NCBI GenBank assembly: GCA_026002935.1
Contig: BPGH01000001.1
Coordinates: 1,785,965-1,849,964 of the forward strand
Length of the DNA stretch: 64,000 nt
Direction of reading: 5' to 3'
Origin: Acidimicrobiia bacterium
GTDB taxonomy: Bacteria > Actinomycetota > Acidimicrobiia > IMCC26256 > PALSA-610
In this document: one piece after another, positions 34,165-43,197 of the stretch
Layout: every line of letters begins with the position of its first letter
Numbering within the stretch: position 1 is the stretch's first letter
Notes under the pieces: model-generated
Databases searched by the model: none
What the model was told of the DNA's origin: nothing
What the model saw: the letters and a program-made list of their open reading frames with translations, nothing else
Translations under genes and position numbers: made by a program

Positions 34165-34677
34165 GTGGGCGCAGACGTGGAGGCCGCCGTCGTGCGGGCC
34201 GTCGCGCCCGCCGTCGCCGCGCACGGCTGCTGCGTGTACGACGTCGAGGTCACGGGCGCGGGCCGGTCCCGGACGGTGCGCGTGTTCGTCGACCGCGACG
34301 GCGGCGTCGACCTCGACACGGTCACCGCCGTGACCCAGGGTGTGTCCGACGCGCTCGACGCGTGCGCCGCGCTCGGCGGCCCGTACCTGCTCGAGGTCAG
34401 CAGCCCGGGGCTCGAGCGCCGGTTGCGACGGCCGGAGCACTACCGCGCGGCGATCGGCGAGACCGTCAGCGTCACGTTCCACACCGACGCGGGCCCCCGC
34501 CGGGTCCGCGGGGTCCTCGTCGCGGCCGACGACGAGCGCGCCGTCGTCGAGGCCGACGGGGACCGCACCGAGGTGGCGTACGCGGCGGTGACGAAGGCGC
34601 GCACGGTGTTCGAGTGGGGTCCCGCGCCGCGGCCCGGCGCCCGCGCGCGTGCCCAGGAGAGGACGGCGAAGCGATGA
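34165..34677 (+). CDS. rimP: Ribosome maturation factor RimP
   Basis: 170 residues. GTG 34165 has GGGAGG at 34155-34160. The N-terminal domain shows YDVEVTGAGRSRTVRVFVDRDGGVDLDTVTAVTQGVS and the YLLEVSSPGLERRLRRPEHY motif typical of RimP, followed by the SH3-like C-terminal domain. It assists 30S subunit maturation. It leads the operon with nusA, ylxR and infB, the standard order. The Arg/Ala-rich C-terminal tail is variable in the family. Confidence 0.93.
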   Translation: MGADVEAAVVRAVAPAVAAHGCCVYDVEVTGAGRSRTVRVFVDRDGGVDLDTVTAVTQGVSDALDACAALGGPYLLEVSSPGLERRLRRPEHYRAAIGETVSVTFHTDAGPRRVRGVLVAADDERAVVEADGDRTEVAYAAVTKARTVFEWGPAPRPGARARAQERTAKR

Positions 34678-34743
34678 AGCGTCGAACGGCAGCACCGGAC
34701 CGCGCCGCGCGGCCGGCGGGCACGCGCGAGGGGGTGGGCGTCG

Positions 34744-36051
34744 ATGCGTAACCCGGAGATGTTGGAGGCCCTGTCGGCCCTCGCGGCCGAGAAGGGCATC
34801 TCCGAGGACGTCATGCTCGAGGCGCTCGCCAACGCGCTCGTCACCGCGTACAAGCGCATGCCCGACGCCGCCGAGGAGGCGTTGGTCGAGATCGACGTCG
34901 AGACCGGCGAGATCCGCGTGATCGCGCAGGAGCTCGACGAGGAGGGCAACGTCGTCCGGGAGTGGGACGACACGCCGGCCGACTTCGGGCGCATCGCCGC
35001 GCAGACCGCGAAGCAGGTGATCCTGCAGCGCATCCGCGAGGCCGAGCGCGAGATGAAGTACGAGGAGTACGCGGGGCGCGAGGGCGACATCGTCACCGGG
35101 ATCATCCAGCAGACGGACGCGCGCTACACGCTGCTCGACCTCGGCCGCGTGGAGGCGCTGCTGCCGCAGGCGGAGCAGGTGCCCGGCGACCGCTACGACC
35201 ACGGCGCGCGCATGAAGGCCTACATCGTCGAGGTGCGCAAGACCGCCAAGGGTCCGCAGATCGTCGTGTCGCGCACGCACCCCGGCCTGGTGAAGCGCCT
35301 GTTCGAGCTCGAGGTCCCCGAGCTGGTCGACGGCATCGTGGAGATCAAGGCCGTCGCGCGCGAGCCCGGCCACCGGACGAAGATCGCGGTCGCCTCCAAC
35401 GACCCCAACGTCGACCCCGTCGGCGCCTGTGTCGGCGCGCGCGGCATGCGCGTCCGCCAGGTCGTCAACGAGCTGCGCGGCGAGAAGGTCGACATCGTCC
35501 CCTACAGCGACGACCCGCGCGAGTTCGTCATGCGCGCGCTGGCGCCCGCGAAGGTGCGCGAGGTGCGCATCGACGAGACGACCGGCATCGCCGAGGTCAT
35601 CGTGCCCGACTTCCAGCTCTCGCTGGCGATCGGCAAGGAGGGCCAGAACGCGCGCCTGGCGGCCCGCCTCACCGGCTGGCGCGTCGACATCAAGAGCGAG
35701 ACGCAGCTCGCCGAGGAGGAGGCCGGCGGCGGCTACGCCGAGGGCGAGTGGGTCGAGGGCCCCGAGGGCGAGCTCATGTGGCAGCCGGCCGGAGGCGGCG
35801 AGGCGATCTCGGCCGCGGAGGCCGGGTACGGCCAGGCCCCCGACGAGGAGACCGGGCTGGAGGCCGTGCTGGAGCAGGAGGCCCCGGCCGCGGAGGAGGC
35901 CGCCGTGCACGTCGACGAGGACGCGGCCGACGTCGCCGCCGACGAGCTCGCGTCCGACAGCGACCTCGACACCGAGGAGCCCGACGTGCGGGCCGAGGCG
36001 GAGGAGGCGATCGAGGAGGAGGCCGCCGGGGCGGCGGGGGAGGAGCGCTGA
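34744..36051 (+). CDS. nusA: Transcription termination/antitermination factor NusA
   Basis: 435 residues. N-terminal RNA-polymerase-binding domain ([18 protein letters not shown] and on), S1 domain (about 105-200, [12 protein letters not shown]), and two KH domains (about 215-345, with [18 protein letters not shown] and [19 protein letters not shown]). The last 85 residues are an acidic Glu/Asp/Ala-rich tail rather than the AR repeats of enterobacteria. NusA slows RNA polymerase and strengthens hairpin termination, so it could act on the hairpin upstream of rimP. Confidence 0.96.
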   Translation: MRNPEMLEALSALAAEKGISEDVMLEALANALVTAYKRMPDAAEEALVEIDVETGEIRVIAQELDEEGNVVREWDDTPADFGRIAAQTAKQVILQRIREAEREMKYEEYAGREGDIVTGIIQQTDARYTLLDLGRVEALLPQAEQVPGDRYDHGARMKAYIVEVRKTAKGPQIVVSRTHPGLVKRLFELEVPELVDGIVEIKAVAREPGHRTKIAVASNDPNVDPVGACVGARGMRVRQVVNELRGEKVDIVPYSDDPREFVMRALAPAKVREVRIDETTGIAEVIVPDFQLSLAIGKEGQNARLAARLTGWRVDIKSETQLAEEEAGGGYAEGEWVEGPEGELMWQPAGGGEAISAAEAGYGQAPDEETGLEAVLEQEAPAAEEAAVHVDEDAADVAADELASDSDLDTEEPDVRAEAEEAIEEEAAGAAGEER

Positions 36052-36359
36052 GGGGCCCGGCGCGCACCTGCGTCGGGTGCCGGCGCCGGGGCGGGCCGCA
36101 CGGCTGGTGGCGCGTCGCCGCGACGCGTGACGGCCGCCTCGCCGTGGGCCGGGGAGCGCCCGGCCGGGGCGCGTGGCTGTGCTCGGCCGGGTGCTTCGAT
36201 GCGGCCGTGCGGCGCGGGGCGCTCGCCCGGGCGTTGCGCACCACCTTGTCGGCGCCCGGGATCGAGCGCCTGCGCGCGAGACTGTTGGACCAGCGAGACC
36301 AGGGAACGGACTGCGAACTTGGCCACGAAGAAGATCCGCGTCTACGAGCTCGCCCGTGA
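36048..36359 (+). CDS. YlxR-family RNA-binding protein (DUF448), probable CTG start
   Basis: 103 residues if initiated at CTG 36048, which overlaps the nusA stop (CTGA) and follows a GGAGGAG ribosome site. No ATG, GTG or TTG occurs between the nusA end and the conserved core. The family signature [10 protein letters not shown] is near the N-terminus, followed by [26 protein letters not shown]. The YlxR fold binds RNA and is regularly encoded between nusA and infB. Its 3' end overlaps the infB start by 41 nt. The identity is firm; the start codon is inferred. Confidence 0.8.
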   Translation: MRGPARTCVGCRRRGGPHGWWRVAATRDGRLAVGRGAPGRGAWLCSAGCFDAAVRRGALARALRTTLSAPGIERLRARLLDQRDQGTDCELGHEEDPRLRARP

Positions 36360-39036
36360 GCTCGGCGTCGACAACGCCGTCGTCGTCGAGCTGGCGAACG
36401 AGCTCAAGATCGGCGTCAAGAGCCACTCGTCGAGCATCGACGAGCCGTCGGCCGACCGCGTCCGCCGCCTCGCCGACAGCCGGGGGCTGAAGAAGGCGCC
36501 CGAGCCGCCGCCCGCGCCCGCGCCGGAGCCGGCCGCGGCGCCGGCCGCGGCCGCGCCCGCCGAGGCGCCCGCCGCGAAGCCGGGCGTGGTGCGCAGCACC
36601 CACCGGGTCGTGCGCGCCGGGGGCGCGGGCGCCCGCCCCGAGACGGAGCCCGCGCGCGCCACGCCCGCCGCCGCACCCCCCGCGGCGCCGGCGCCGGCCG
36701 CGCCCGCCGAGGAGGGGCCCGCCCGGCCCGCCGCCCCGCCCGAACGCCCGGCCGCGGCCGCGCCGCCGCCGGCCCCCGCGGCGCCGCCGGAGCGCCCGGC
36801 CGCGGCCGCGCCGGGGGAGCGGCCCCGCCCGCCCGTCCGGCCGCCCGTCTCGCAGTCCGGCAAGCCGGTGCCGCCCCCGCCCGGCCAGCGCATCCCCCCG
36901 CCGCCCCCGCCGCCGCGCGGCCCGGTCGGCACCGGGCCCCGGGGGGCGCCCGCGCGCCCGGGCGGCGGCCCGCGCGGGGGACCGGGTCCGGCCGGCGGCG
37001 GCTTCGGCCGCGGCGGTGGCCGCGGTGGGCCGGGGGGCGGTTTCGGCGGCGTCCCGTCGGGCCCCGGCGGCGTGCGCGCGGGCGCGCCGGGCCGCGGCCG
37101 CGGCGGGCCCGGGGGTCCGGGTGGTCCCGGCGGCCGGGGGCGCCCCGGCGGCCCGCGCCGGAGGAAGAAGCGGCGTCGCGACGCCGAGGAGCTGCTCCCC
37201 GCGGAGCAGCGCCTGTCGCCCGCGGACGCCCCCGTTCCCGAGGGCGAGATCGTCGTCCCGCGCGGCATCACGATCCAGGAGCTCGCGCCCAAGCTGAACC
37301 GCACGCCCGCCGACCTGGTGCGGCTGCTGTTCGAGGCCGGCGAGATGGTCACGGCGACCGCGTCGCTCGCCGACGAGATGGTCGAGCTGATCGCCGAGAC
37401 GCTCGGCGCACAGGTGCTGATCGTCGAGCCCGGCAGCGAGCAGGAGGTGGAGCTGCTCGCGCTCCTCGGCGCCGAGGAGGAGGAGGACGAGGCGCTGCTC
37501 GAGCCGCGCCCGCCGGTCGTGACGGTCATGGGCCACGTCGACCACGGCAAGACGACGTTGCTCGACACGATCCGCAGCACGAACGTCGTCGCCGGCGAGG
37601 CCGGGGGGATCACCCAGCACATCGGCGCGTACCAGGTCGAGCGCGGCGACCGGCGGATCACCTTCATCGACACGCCGGGCCACGAGGCGTTCACGGCGAT
37701 GCGCTTGCGCGGTGCGCAGGTCACCGACATCGCGATCCTGGTCGTGGCGGCCGACGACGGCGTGATGCCACAGACCGTCGAGGCGATCAGCCACGCGCGC
37801 GCCGCCGAGGTGCCGATCGTCGTCGCGGTCACGAAGGTCGACCGCGACGACGCCGACCCGACCCGCGTCCGCCAGCAGCTCGTCGAGCAGGAGCTCGTGC
37901 CCGAGGAGTGGGGCGGCGCGACGATCGTCGTCGACGTCGCCGCGCCCGCGGGCAGGGGGGTCGACGAGCTGCTCGACGCCGTGCTGCTCGTGGCCGACGC
38001 CGAGATCGCCGACGAGCTCGTCGCCAACCCCAAGAAGCCGGCGGTCGCGTACGTCCTCGAGTCCAACCTCGACCCGGGCCGCGGCCCGGTGGTGACGGCG
38101 CTCGTGCAGGAGGGGACGCTGCGGGTCGGCGACACGGTCGTCGCCGGGCCCGCGTGGGGGCGGGTGCGCGCGATGTTCGACGAGCACGGCCGCGCGGTCA
38201 CGGAGGCGGGACCGTCGGTGCCGGTCACCGTGCTCGGCCTCGACGACGTGCCGCTCGCGGGCGACGACCTTCGGGTCGCCCCGAGCGACAAGGTCGCACG
38301 GACCGTCGCCGAGGCGCGCGCGCAGCGGCGGAAGGCCGCGGCCCAGCGGAGCACGATGATGCTCTCGGGCGGCGCGCGGCTGGAGGACGTCTTCGCCCTG
38401 GTGCAGCGGGGCGAGGTCGCGACGCTCAACCTCATCGTCAAGGCGGACGTACAGGGCTCGCTCGAGGCGCTGACCGACGCGCTGAAGAAGCTCGACCAGG
38501 AGCACGACGAGGTGCGCCTGTCGTTCGTGCACCGCGGGGTCGGCGGCATCAGCGAGTCCGACATCAACCTCGCCGTCGTCTCCAACGCCACGGTCATCGG
38601 CTTCAACGTCCGCCCCGACCGCAAGGCGCGCGAGCTCGCGGAGCGCGAGGGGGTCGAGCTGCGCCTGTACGAGGTGATCTACAACGTCCTCGAGGACGTC
38701 AGCAACGCGCTCGTCGGGCTCCTCAAGCCGGAGTACGAGGAGGTCGTCACCGGCGAGGCCGAGGTGCGCGAGGTCTTCAGCGTGCCGCGCGTCGGGAAGG
38801 TGGCGGGTTGCTTCGTGACGCACGGCGTGATCACCCGCGGCTCGAAGGTCCGGTTCCTGCGTGAGGGCACGATCATCTGGAAGGGGCAGATCGCGTCGCT
38901 CAAGCGGTTCAAGGACGACGTGCGCGAGGTGCGCGAGGGCTTCGAGTGCGGCATCGGCCTGGAGAACTTCCAGGACCTGAAGGCCGGCGACGTCATCGAG
39001 ACCTACGAGGAGCGCGAGATCGCCCGCACCGCCTGA
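36319..39036 (+). CDS. infB: Translation initiation factor IF-2
   Basis: 905 residues from TTG 36319 ([15 protein letters not shown]). The first IF2_N domain (residues 1-55) is followed by a long Pro/Ala/Gly/Arg linker (about 56-290), then the second IF2_N domain. The G domain has GHVDHGKT (405-412), [22 protein letters not shown] and TKVD. Domains II, III and IV follow. IF-2 delivers initiator tRNA to the 30S subunit and promotes subunit joining. The linker is longer than in E. coli but usual for high-GC actinobacteria. The TTG start is the only one fitting the conserved N-terminus. Confidence 0.95.
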   Translation: MATKKIRVYELARELGVDNAVVVELANELKIGVKSHSSSIDEPSADRVRRLADSRGLKKAPEPPPAPAPEPAAAPAAAAPAEAPAAKPGVVRSTHRVVRAGGAGARPETEPARATPAAAPPAAPAPAAPAEEGPARPAAPPERPAAAAPPPAPAAPPERPAAAAPGERPRPPVRPPVSQSGKPVPPPPGQRIPPPPPPPRGPVGTGPRGAPARPGGGPRGGPGPAGGGFGRGGGRGGPGGGFGGVPSGPGGVRAGAPGRGRGGPGGPGGPGGRGRPGGPRRRKKRRRDAEELLPAEQRLSPADAPVPEGEIVVPRGITIQELAPKLNRTPADLVRLLFEAGEMVTATASLADEMVELIAETLGAQVLIVEPGSEQEVELLALLGAEEEEDEALLEPRPPVVTVMGHVDHGKTTLLDTIRSTNVVAGEAGGITQHIGAYQVERGDRRITFIDTPGHEAFTAMRLRGAQVTDIAILVVAADDGVMPQTVEAISHARAAEVPIVVAVTKVDRDDADPTRVRQQLVEQELVPEEWGGATIVVDVAAPAGRGVDELLDAVLLVADAEIADELVANPKKPAVAYVLESNLDPGRGPVVTALVQEGTLRVGDTVVAGPAWGRVRAMFDEHGRAVTEAGPSVPVTVLGLDDVPLAGDDLRVAPSDKVARTVAEARAQRRKAAAQRSTMMLSGGARLEDVFALVQRGEVATLNLIVKADVQGSLEALTDALKKLDQEHDEVRLSFVHRGVGGISESDINLAVVSNATVIGFNVRPDRKARELAEREGVELRLYEVIYNVLEDVSNALVGLLKPEYEEVVTGEAEVREVFSVPRVGKVAGCFVTHGVITRGSKVRFLREGTIIWKGQIASLKRFKDDVREVREGFECGIGLENFQDLKAGDVIETYEEREIARTA

Positions 39037-39114
39037 CCGCCCGGCCGGGGGTGTGGCGCGCGTCCCGTCCGGTCGGTGCCCGGGGCGGCCGGGGCCCGGC
39101 GCGAAGATGGGGAG

Positions 39115-39411
39115 GTGCACGCCGCGGCCGCCCGCTTCGATCTCCACGTCCCGCACAGCCGGTCGCTGAAGGCGAAGCGGCAGGCGGTGCGGCCGATCGT
39201 CGACGGCCTCCGGCACCGGTTCAAGGTCTCGGTCGCGGAGGTCGGCCACCAGGACCAGTGGCAGCGGTGTGCGATCGGGGTCGCGCTCGTGGCCGAGTCG
39301 GCCGGGCACCTGCAGGAGCGGCTCGACGGGATCGAGCGGTTCGTGGCCGCCGCCCCCGACGTGGAGCTGCTCGACGTCGACGTCACCTGGCTGGAGACGC
39401 AGCGGTCGTGA
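39115..39411 (+). CDS. DUF503 family protein
   Basis: 98 residues from GTG 39115 (the AGATGGGGAG before it acts as ribosome site); GTG 39076 would add 13 unconserved residues. The family pattern is ARFDLHVPHSRSLKAKRQAVRPIVDGL, followed by VSVAEVGHQDQWQRCAIGVALV. DUF503 proteins are small alpha/beta proteins often encoded between infB and rbfA, as here; function not established. The 3' end overlaps rbfA by 4 nt. Confidence 0.88.
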   Translation: MHAAAARFDLHVPHSRSLKAKRQAVRPIVDGLRHRFKVSVAEVGHQDQWQRCAIGVALVAESAGHLQERLDGIERFVAAAPDVELLDVDVTWLETQRS

Positions 39412-39809
39412 CGCCGTCGCGCCGCTACCCGCGCACCGCCCGCCTCAACGAGGCGATGCTCGAGGTGCTGGCCGACGAGGTCGAGCGCCTCTCCGACCCG
39501 CGCCTCGAGCTCGTCACGATCACCGGCGTCGAGGTGACGCGTGACCTGTCGCGCGCCACGGTCTTCTTCTCGACGCTGGGCGCCGAGACCGGCGCGTCCG
39601 GAGGGTCGCGGCGGGAGGGGGCGCAGGCCGCGCTGCGCGCGGCCGCCCCGCACCTGCGCGGCGCGCTCGGCCGCGAGCTGCGCGTCCGGCAGGTGCCCGA
39701 GCTCGAGTTCCGCGTCGACCACGGGATCCTCGCCGGCCAGCGCATCGACGAGATCCTGCGGGGGGAGGCCGGGCCCGGCCGTGACGACCCGTTCGAGGGG
39801 GAGCGGTGA
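39408..39809 (+). CDS. rbfA: Ribosome-binding factor A
   Basis: 133 residues, GTG start overlapping the DUF503 stop. KH-like fold features: RTARLNEAMLEVLADEVERLSDPRLELVTITGVEVTRDLSRATVFFS, then an AAPHLRGALGRELRVRQVPELEFRVD motif. It assists late 16S maturation of the 30S subunit. It overlaps the DHH phosphoesterase by 4 nt. Confidence 0.93.
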   Translation: MTPSRRYPRTARLNEAMLEVLADEVERLSDPRLELVTITGVEVTRDLSRATVFFSTLGAETGASGGSRREGAQAALRAAAPHLRGALGRELRVRQVPELEFRVDHGILAGQRIDEILRGEAGPGRDDPFEGER

Positions 39810-40816
39810 CGCGCGCGCCCGTGCCCGATCCCGTGCCGGCCGGCGCGCCGGTCGACGAGGCGCTCGACCGGGCGGCCCGCGCGATCGCCGCGGCGCCCCA
39901 GGTGGTGCTCGTCTGCCACGTGAACCCCGACGGCGACGCGCTCGGCTCGATGCTCGCGTTGCACCACGTGCTGCGGGCCGCCGGGCGCGACCCGGTCGCG
40001 TCGTTCCCCGAGCCGTTCGTCGTCGCGCCCCACTACCGCGAGCTGCCGGGCCTCGACCTGCTGGTGCCGCCGCAGCGGGTGCCCGCCGAGCCGGCGCTGG
40101 TGGTGACGTTCGACTCGGGATCCCTCGGGCGGCTCGGCGACCTCGCCGCGAACGCCAAGGCGGCGGCCGAACTGGTCGTGGTCGACCACCACCTGTCGAA
40201 CGAGCGCTACGGCACGATCAACGTGATCGACGCCGACGCGGCGGCGAGCGGCGTGCTCGTGCGGCGGCTGATCGACCGGCTCGGGCTCCCGCTCGAGCGC
40301 GACGCGGCCGTGTGCCTGTTCGCGGCGCTGGTGTGCGACACGGGCCGCTTCCAGTACGAGTGCACCACGCCCGAGGTGTTCGAGCTCGCGGCCGAGCTGG
40401 CCCGCTTCGGGCTGCCGATCCCCCGGCTGTGCCGGACGCTGTTCGAGGAGCACCGCTACGCCTACCTCCAGCTCCTCGCCGACGCACTCGCGTCGAGCGT
40501 GCTGGTCCCGGAGCGGGGCCTCGTCTGGACGAAGGTGACGCAGGCCGACCTCGCGCGCCACGGCGTGACCTTCGAGGAGGTCGAGGGCCTGATCGACGTC
40601 CTCCGGCGCACGCGCGAGGCCGACGTCGCGTGCGTGCTGAAGGAGGCCGCCGACGGCACCTGGCGCGTGAGCCTGCGCTCGGTCGGTGACACCGACGTGA
40701 GCCGGATCGCGCGGGGCCAGGGCGGCGGCGGGCACCGCTTCGCGGCGGGGTTCACGAGCGACGAGCCCGCCGAGGTGATCGTCGCCGCGATCGAGGCGGC
40801 GCTGTCGCGCCCCTGA
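39806..40816 (+). CDS. DHH/DHHA1 phosphoesterase (NrnA/Pap-type)
   Basis: 336 residues. DHH domain: VCHVNPDGDALGSMLAL (metal-binding DxD of motif I-II), VVTFDSGSLGRLG, VVVDHHLSNERYG (DHH motif), and LVCDTGRFQYECTTPEVF. The DHHA1 C-terminal domain ends GGGGHRFAAGFT. Relatives degrade nano-RNA (2-5 nt) and dephosphorylate pAp, the by-product of sulfate transfer from PAPS. The position between rbfA and truB is standard for actinobacteria and Firmicutes. NrnA is the likely role; the exact substrate is not shown by sequence. Confidence 0.88.
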   Translation: MTRAPVPDPVPAGAPVDEALDRAARAIAAAPQVVLVCHVNPDGDALGSMLALHHVLRAAGRDPVASFPEPFVVAPHYRELPGLDLLVPPQRVPAEPALVVTFDSGSLGRLGDLAANAKAAAELVVVDHHLSNERYGTINVIDADAAASGVLVRRLIDRLGLPLERDAAVCLFAALVCDTGRFQYECTTPEVFELAAELARFGLPIPRLCRTLFEEHRYAYLQLLADALASSVLVPERGLVWTKVTQADLARHGVTFEEVEGLIDVLRRTREADVACVLKEAADGTWRVSLRSVGDTDVSRIARGQGGGGHRFAAGFTSDEPAEVIVAAIEAALSRP

Positions 40817-40821
40817 GTCTG

Positions 40822-40827
40822 TAACGT
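40822..40827 (+). promoter_or_regulatory. -10 box for truB, leaderless layout
   Basis: TAACGT (TAnnnT) lies 6 nt before the truB GTG. No ribosome site is visible in the 17-bp gap. No clear -35. Transcription would start at the GTG. Confidence 0.35.
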
Positions 40828-40833
40828 CGGTCC

Positions 40834-41721
40834 GTGCGCGACGGGCTCGTGGTCGTCGACAAGCCGGCGGGCTGGACCTCCCACGACGTCGTCGGGAGGC
40901 TCCGGCGCGTCTACGGCCAGCGGCGCGTCGGGCACGCCGGGACGTTGGACCCCGACGCGACCGGCGTGCTCCTGGTCGGTCTCGGCCGCGCGACCCGGCT
41001 GCTGCGCTTCCTGCAGGAGGCGACCAAGGCCTACCGGGGCCGCATCGTGTTCGGGGTGGCGACCGACACGCTCGACGCGTCGGGCTCGGTGCTCGAGCGC
41101 ACCGAGATGCCGTTGACGCGCGAGCAGGTCGTCTCGGCGGTGGTCCGGTTCGTCGGGGAGATCGAGCAGGTGCCGCCGATGGTGTCCGCGATCAAGGTGG
41201 GCGGCCGCAAGCTGTACGAGCTGGCGCGCGAGGGCGTCGAGGTCGAGCGGGCCCCCCGGCGCGTGCGCGTGGAGCGCCTCGAGGTCGTCGAGTTCGAGCC
41301 GGGGCCGTACCCGGAGGCGACGGTCGAGCTCGAGTGCTCGAGCGGCACGTACGTGCGGACGCTCGCGGCCGATCTCGGCGCCGCGCTCGGCGGCTGCGCC
41401 CACCTGGCCTCGCTGCGGCGGACCCGCGTCGGGTCGTTCACGACCGGCGACGCGCGCGGGCTGGCCGCGATCGAGGCCGATCCCGGCGCCGCCGTGGTGT
41501 CGCCCGCCGACGCGATGCGCGACCTCACGCCGGTCGTCGTCGACGACGAGGTGGCGCGCGCGGTCACGCACGGGGCGACCTTCCCCGCTCGCGCGCTCCT
41601 CGGCGGCGACGACGCACCCGGTCCCTTCGCGGTGCTCGGGCGCGACGGCGGCCTGCTCGCCGTGTACGAGCGGCGGGGTGCGGGCCTCCGGCCGGCCGTG
41701 GTCGTCGGCGGCGCGCCGTGA
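40834..41721 (+). CDS. truB: tRNA pseudouridine-55 synthase
   Basis: 295 residues, GTG start. Catalytic motif GHAGTLDPDATGVLLVG (Asp39), preceded by VVDKPAGWTSHDVV. Then comes KAYRGRIVFGVATDTLDASG, and the GTYVRTLAADLGAALGGCAHLASLRRTRVG block. It makes pseudouridine in the T-loop of tRNAs. A C-terminal PUA-like part is present but short. It overlaps ribF by 4 nt. Confidence 0.95.
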   Translation: MRDGLVVVDKPAGWTSHDVVGRLRRVYGQRRVGHAGTLDPDATGVLLVGLGRATRLLRFLQEATKAYRGRIVFGVATDTLDASGSVLERTEMPLTREQVVSAVVRFVGEIEQVPPMVSAIKVGGRKLYELAREGVEVERAPRRVRVERLEVVEFEPGPYPEATVELECSSGTYVRTLAADLGAALGGCAHLASLRRTRVGSFTTGDARGLAAIEADPGAAVVSPADAMRDLTPVVVDDEVARAVTHGATFPARALLGGDDAPGPFAVLGRDGGLLAVYERRGAGLRPAVVVGGAP

Positions 41722-42692
41722 TCGTCCACCGGGACCTCGCGCGGGTGCCGGGCGCGGCCGCGGGGCGGGCCGTCACGATCGGCGCGTTCGACGGCGTCCA
41801 CCTCGGGCACCAGGCGGTGCTCCGTCTCGTGCGCGACCTCGCGCGGGCGCGGGGGTGCGCGGCCACGGTGCTCACGTTCGACCGGCACCCGGCCGAGGTC
41901 GTCCGGCCGGACTCGGCGCCGAAGCTGCTCACGACCCTCGACCAGAAGCTCGAGCTGCTCGACGCGACCGGCTGCGTCGACGAGTGCGTCGTGCTCACGT
42001 TCGACGAGGCGCGCAGCCGCGAACCGGCCGAGGAGTTCGTCGCGGAGGTGCTCGCCGGCGCGCTGGCCGCGCGGCTGGTGGTCGTGGGGGCCGACTTCCA
42101 CTTCGGCCACCGGCGCCACGGCGACGTCCCGCTGCTCCAGCGGATGGGCGCGGAGCTCGGGTTCGAGGTCCTCGGGCTCGGGCTCGTGGCGTCGCCCGAC
42201 GGCGGTGTCGCGTCCGACGGCGCGCTCCCGTACTCCTCGACGCGGGTGCGCGCCCTGCTCGCGGAGGGCGACGTGGAGGCCGCGGCCGCGATCCTCGGCC
42301 GTCCCCACGAGGTGCGCGGCCCGGTCGGACCGGGCGGCGAGCGCGCCCGGGTCCTCGGGGGCGCCACCGCCCGCGTGGCGGTGCCCGCCCGGACCTGCCT
42401 GCCCGCCGACGGCGCCTACGCCGGCACGTTCACGGACGCGGGCGGCGCCGAGCGCCCGGCCGCGCTGTGGGTCGGTCCCGCGGTGCCCGGGGAGGCGGCC
42501 CCGCCGCTCGAGGTCCACGTGCTCGGCGCCGCGGCCGCTCCCGGCGGCGGGCCCGCGACGGTGCGGTTCACGCGGCGCGTGCGCGCCGCGACCCCGGCCG
42601 CGTCGGCGGGTGAGCACGTCGCCGCGGCCCGCGACGACGTCGCCGCGGCCCGCGCCGCGCTGGCCCGCGCGGCCGGGGACCGGGGGCGGTGA
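41718..42692 (+). CDS. ribF: Bifunctional riboflavin kinase/FAD synthetase (kinase half diverged)
   Basis: 324 residues, GTG start overlapping truB. The N-terminal FAD synthetase (FMN adenylyltransferase) domain is intact: VTIGAFDGVHLGHQAVLR, LTFDRHPAEVVRP, VVGADFHFGHRRHGDV and PYSSTRVRALLAEGD. The C-terminal riboflavin kinase half lacks the usual GRxLGFPTAN block; at that position I read ARVLGGATARVAVPAR, although LPADGAYAGTF and a later EVHVLGA remain. It makes FAD from FMN; the kinase activity is doubtful. The last 40 residues are Ala/Arg rich. Confidence 0.88.
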   Translation: MIVHRDLARVPGAAAGRAVTIGAFDGVHLGHQAVLRLVRDLARARGCAATVLTFDRHPAEVVRPDSAPKLLTTLDQKLELLDATGCVDECVVLTFDEARSREPAEEFVAEVLAGALAARLVVVGADFHFGHRRHGDVPLLQRMGAELGFEVLGLGLVASPDGGVASDGALPYSSTRVRALLAEGDVEAAAAILGRPHEVRGPVGPGGERARVLGGATARVAVPARTCLPADGAYAGTFTDAGGAERPAALWVGPAVPGEAAPPLEVHVLGAAAAPGGGPATVRFTRRVRAATPAASAGEHVAAARDDVAAARAALARAAGDRGR

Positions 42693-42713
42693 GGGACCGG
42701 GCGGCGGGTCTGG

Positions 42714-42719
42714 TAACCT
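42714..42719 (+). promoter_or_regulatory. -10 box upstream of rpsO
   Basis: TAACCT fits TAnnnT and lies 39 nt before the rpsO ATG; a GGAGAGG ribosome site at 42739-42745 lies between. This gives rpsO-pnp its own promoter downstream of the infB operon. -35 not clear. Confidence 0.35.
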
Positions 42720-42758
42720 CGTCCGCCGTACCCGTACCGGAGAGGCCCCACGCGCGCG

Positions 42759-43016
42759 ATGCCCGACAAGTCCGCGACGATCAGCGAGTACCGGCTGCAC
42801 GAGTCCGACACGGGCTCACCGGAGGTGCAGATCGCGATCCTGACCGAGCGCATCCGCCACCTCACCGAGCACATGAAGGTCCACAAGAAGGACTTCCACA
42901 GCCAGCGGGGGCTGCTGATGCTGGTCGGCCGGCGCCGCCGGCTGCTCGACTACCTGCGGCGCAACGACGTCGAGCGGTACCGCTCGGTCATCGCCCGGCT
43001 GGGGATCCGGCGGTAG
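42759..43016 (+). CDS. rpsO: 30S ribosomal protein S15
   Basis: 85 residues, slightly shorter than the usual 88-89. Conserved S15 features: [52 protein letters not shown] and [14 protein letters not shown]. It binds the central domain of 16S rRNA. It is followed by pnp after a structured 181-bp gap, the usual partner. Confidence 0.96.
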   Translation: MPDKSATISEYRLHESDTGSPEVQIAILTERIRHLTEHMKVHKKDFHSQRGLLMLVGRRRRLLDYLRRNDVERYRSVIARLGIRR

Positions 43017-43027
43017 GGGTGCGGCGA

Positions 43028-43047
43028 GGGGCGGACCGGTCCGCTCC
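43028..43047 (+). terminator. Stem after rpsO
   Basis: A 10-bp loop-free dyad centred between 43037 and 43038 (GGACCGGTCC core, one G-T pair at 43030/43045). In RNA the central pairs open to a tetraloop. No T-run; could be a partial terminator or RNase site. Confidence 0.4.
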
Positions 43048-43083
43048 CCGTCCCAATTGAAACGACCGACGCGGGAGCGACGT

Positions 43084-43128
43084 CGGTTGTCAGTCGCGAG
43101 CGCCCGGACGCCCGGACGCTGACAACTG
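43084..43128 (+). ncRNA. Long hairpin in the pnp leader
   Basis: CGGTTGTCAG (43084-43093) pairs with CTGACAACTG (43119-43128), ten pairs with one G-T. The 25-nt loop holds a repeated CGCCCGGA/CCCGGACG element. It lies 70 nt before the pnp start. Hairpins in this place are cut by RNase III and let PNPase repress its own mRNA in other bacteria. Confidence 0.5.
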
Positions 43129-43197
43129 AGAACCGGGGCCTCTCGCACCCCGTCCGGGCCGCGCCCGGCCGGGGCCAACCGAAACGAGAGGTACCCG

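Noticed and set aside
33940..39309. Very long open frame on the minus strand (over 1700 codons) opposite nusA-infB
   Set aside because: It is antisense to well-conserved genes, has no recognisable domain, and long antisense frames are expected at this GC content.
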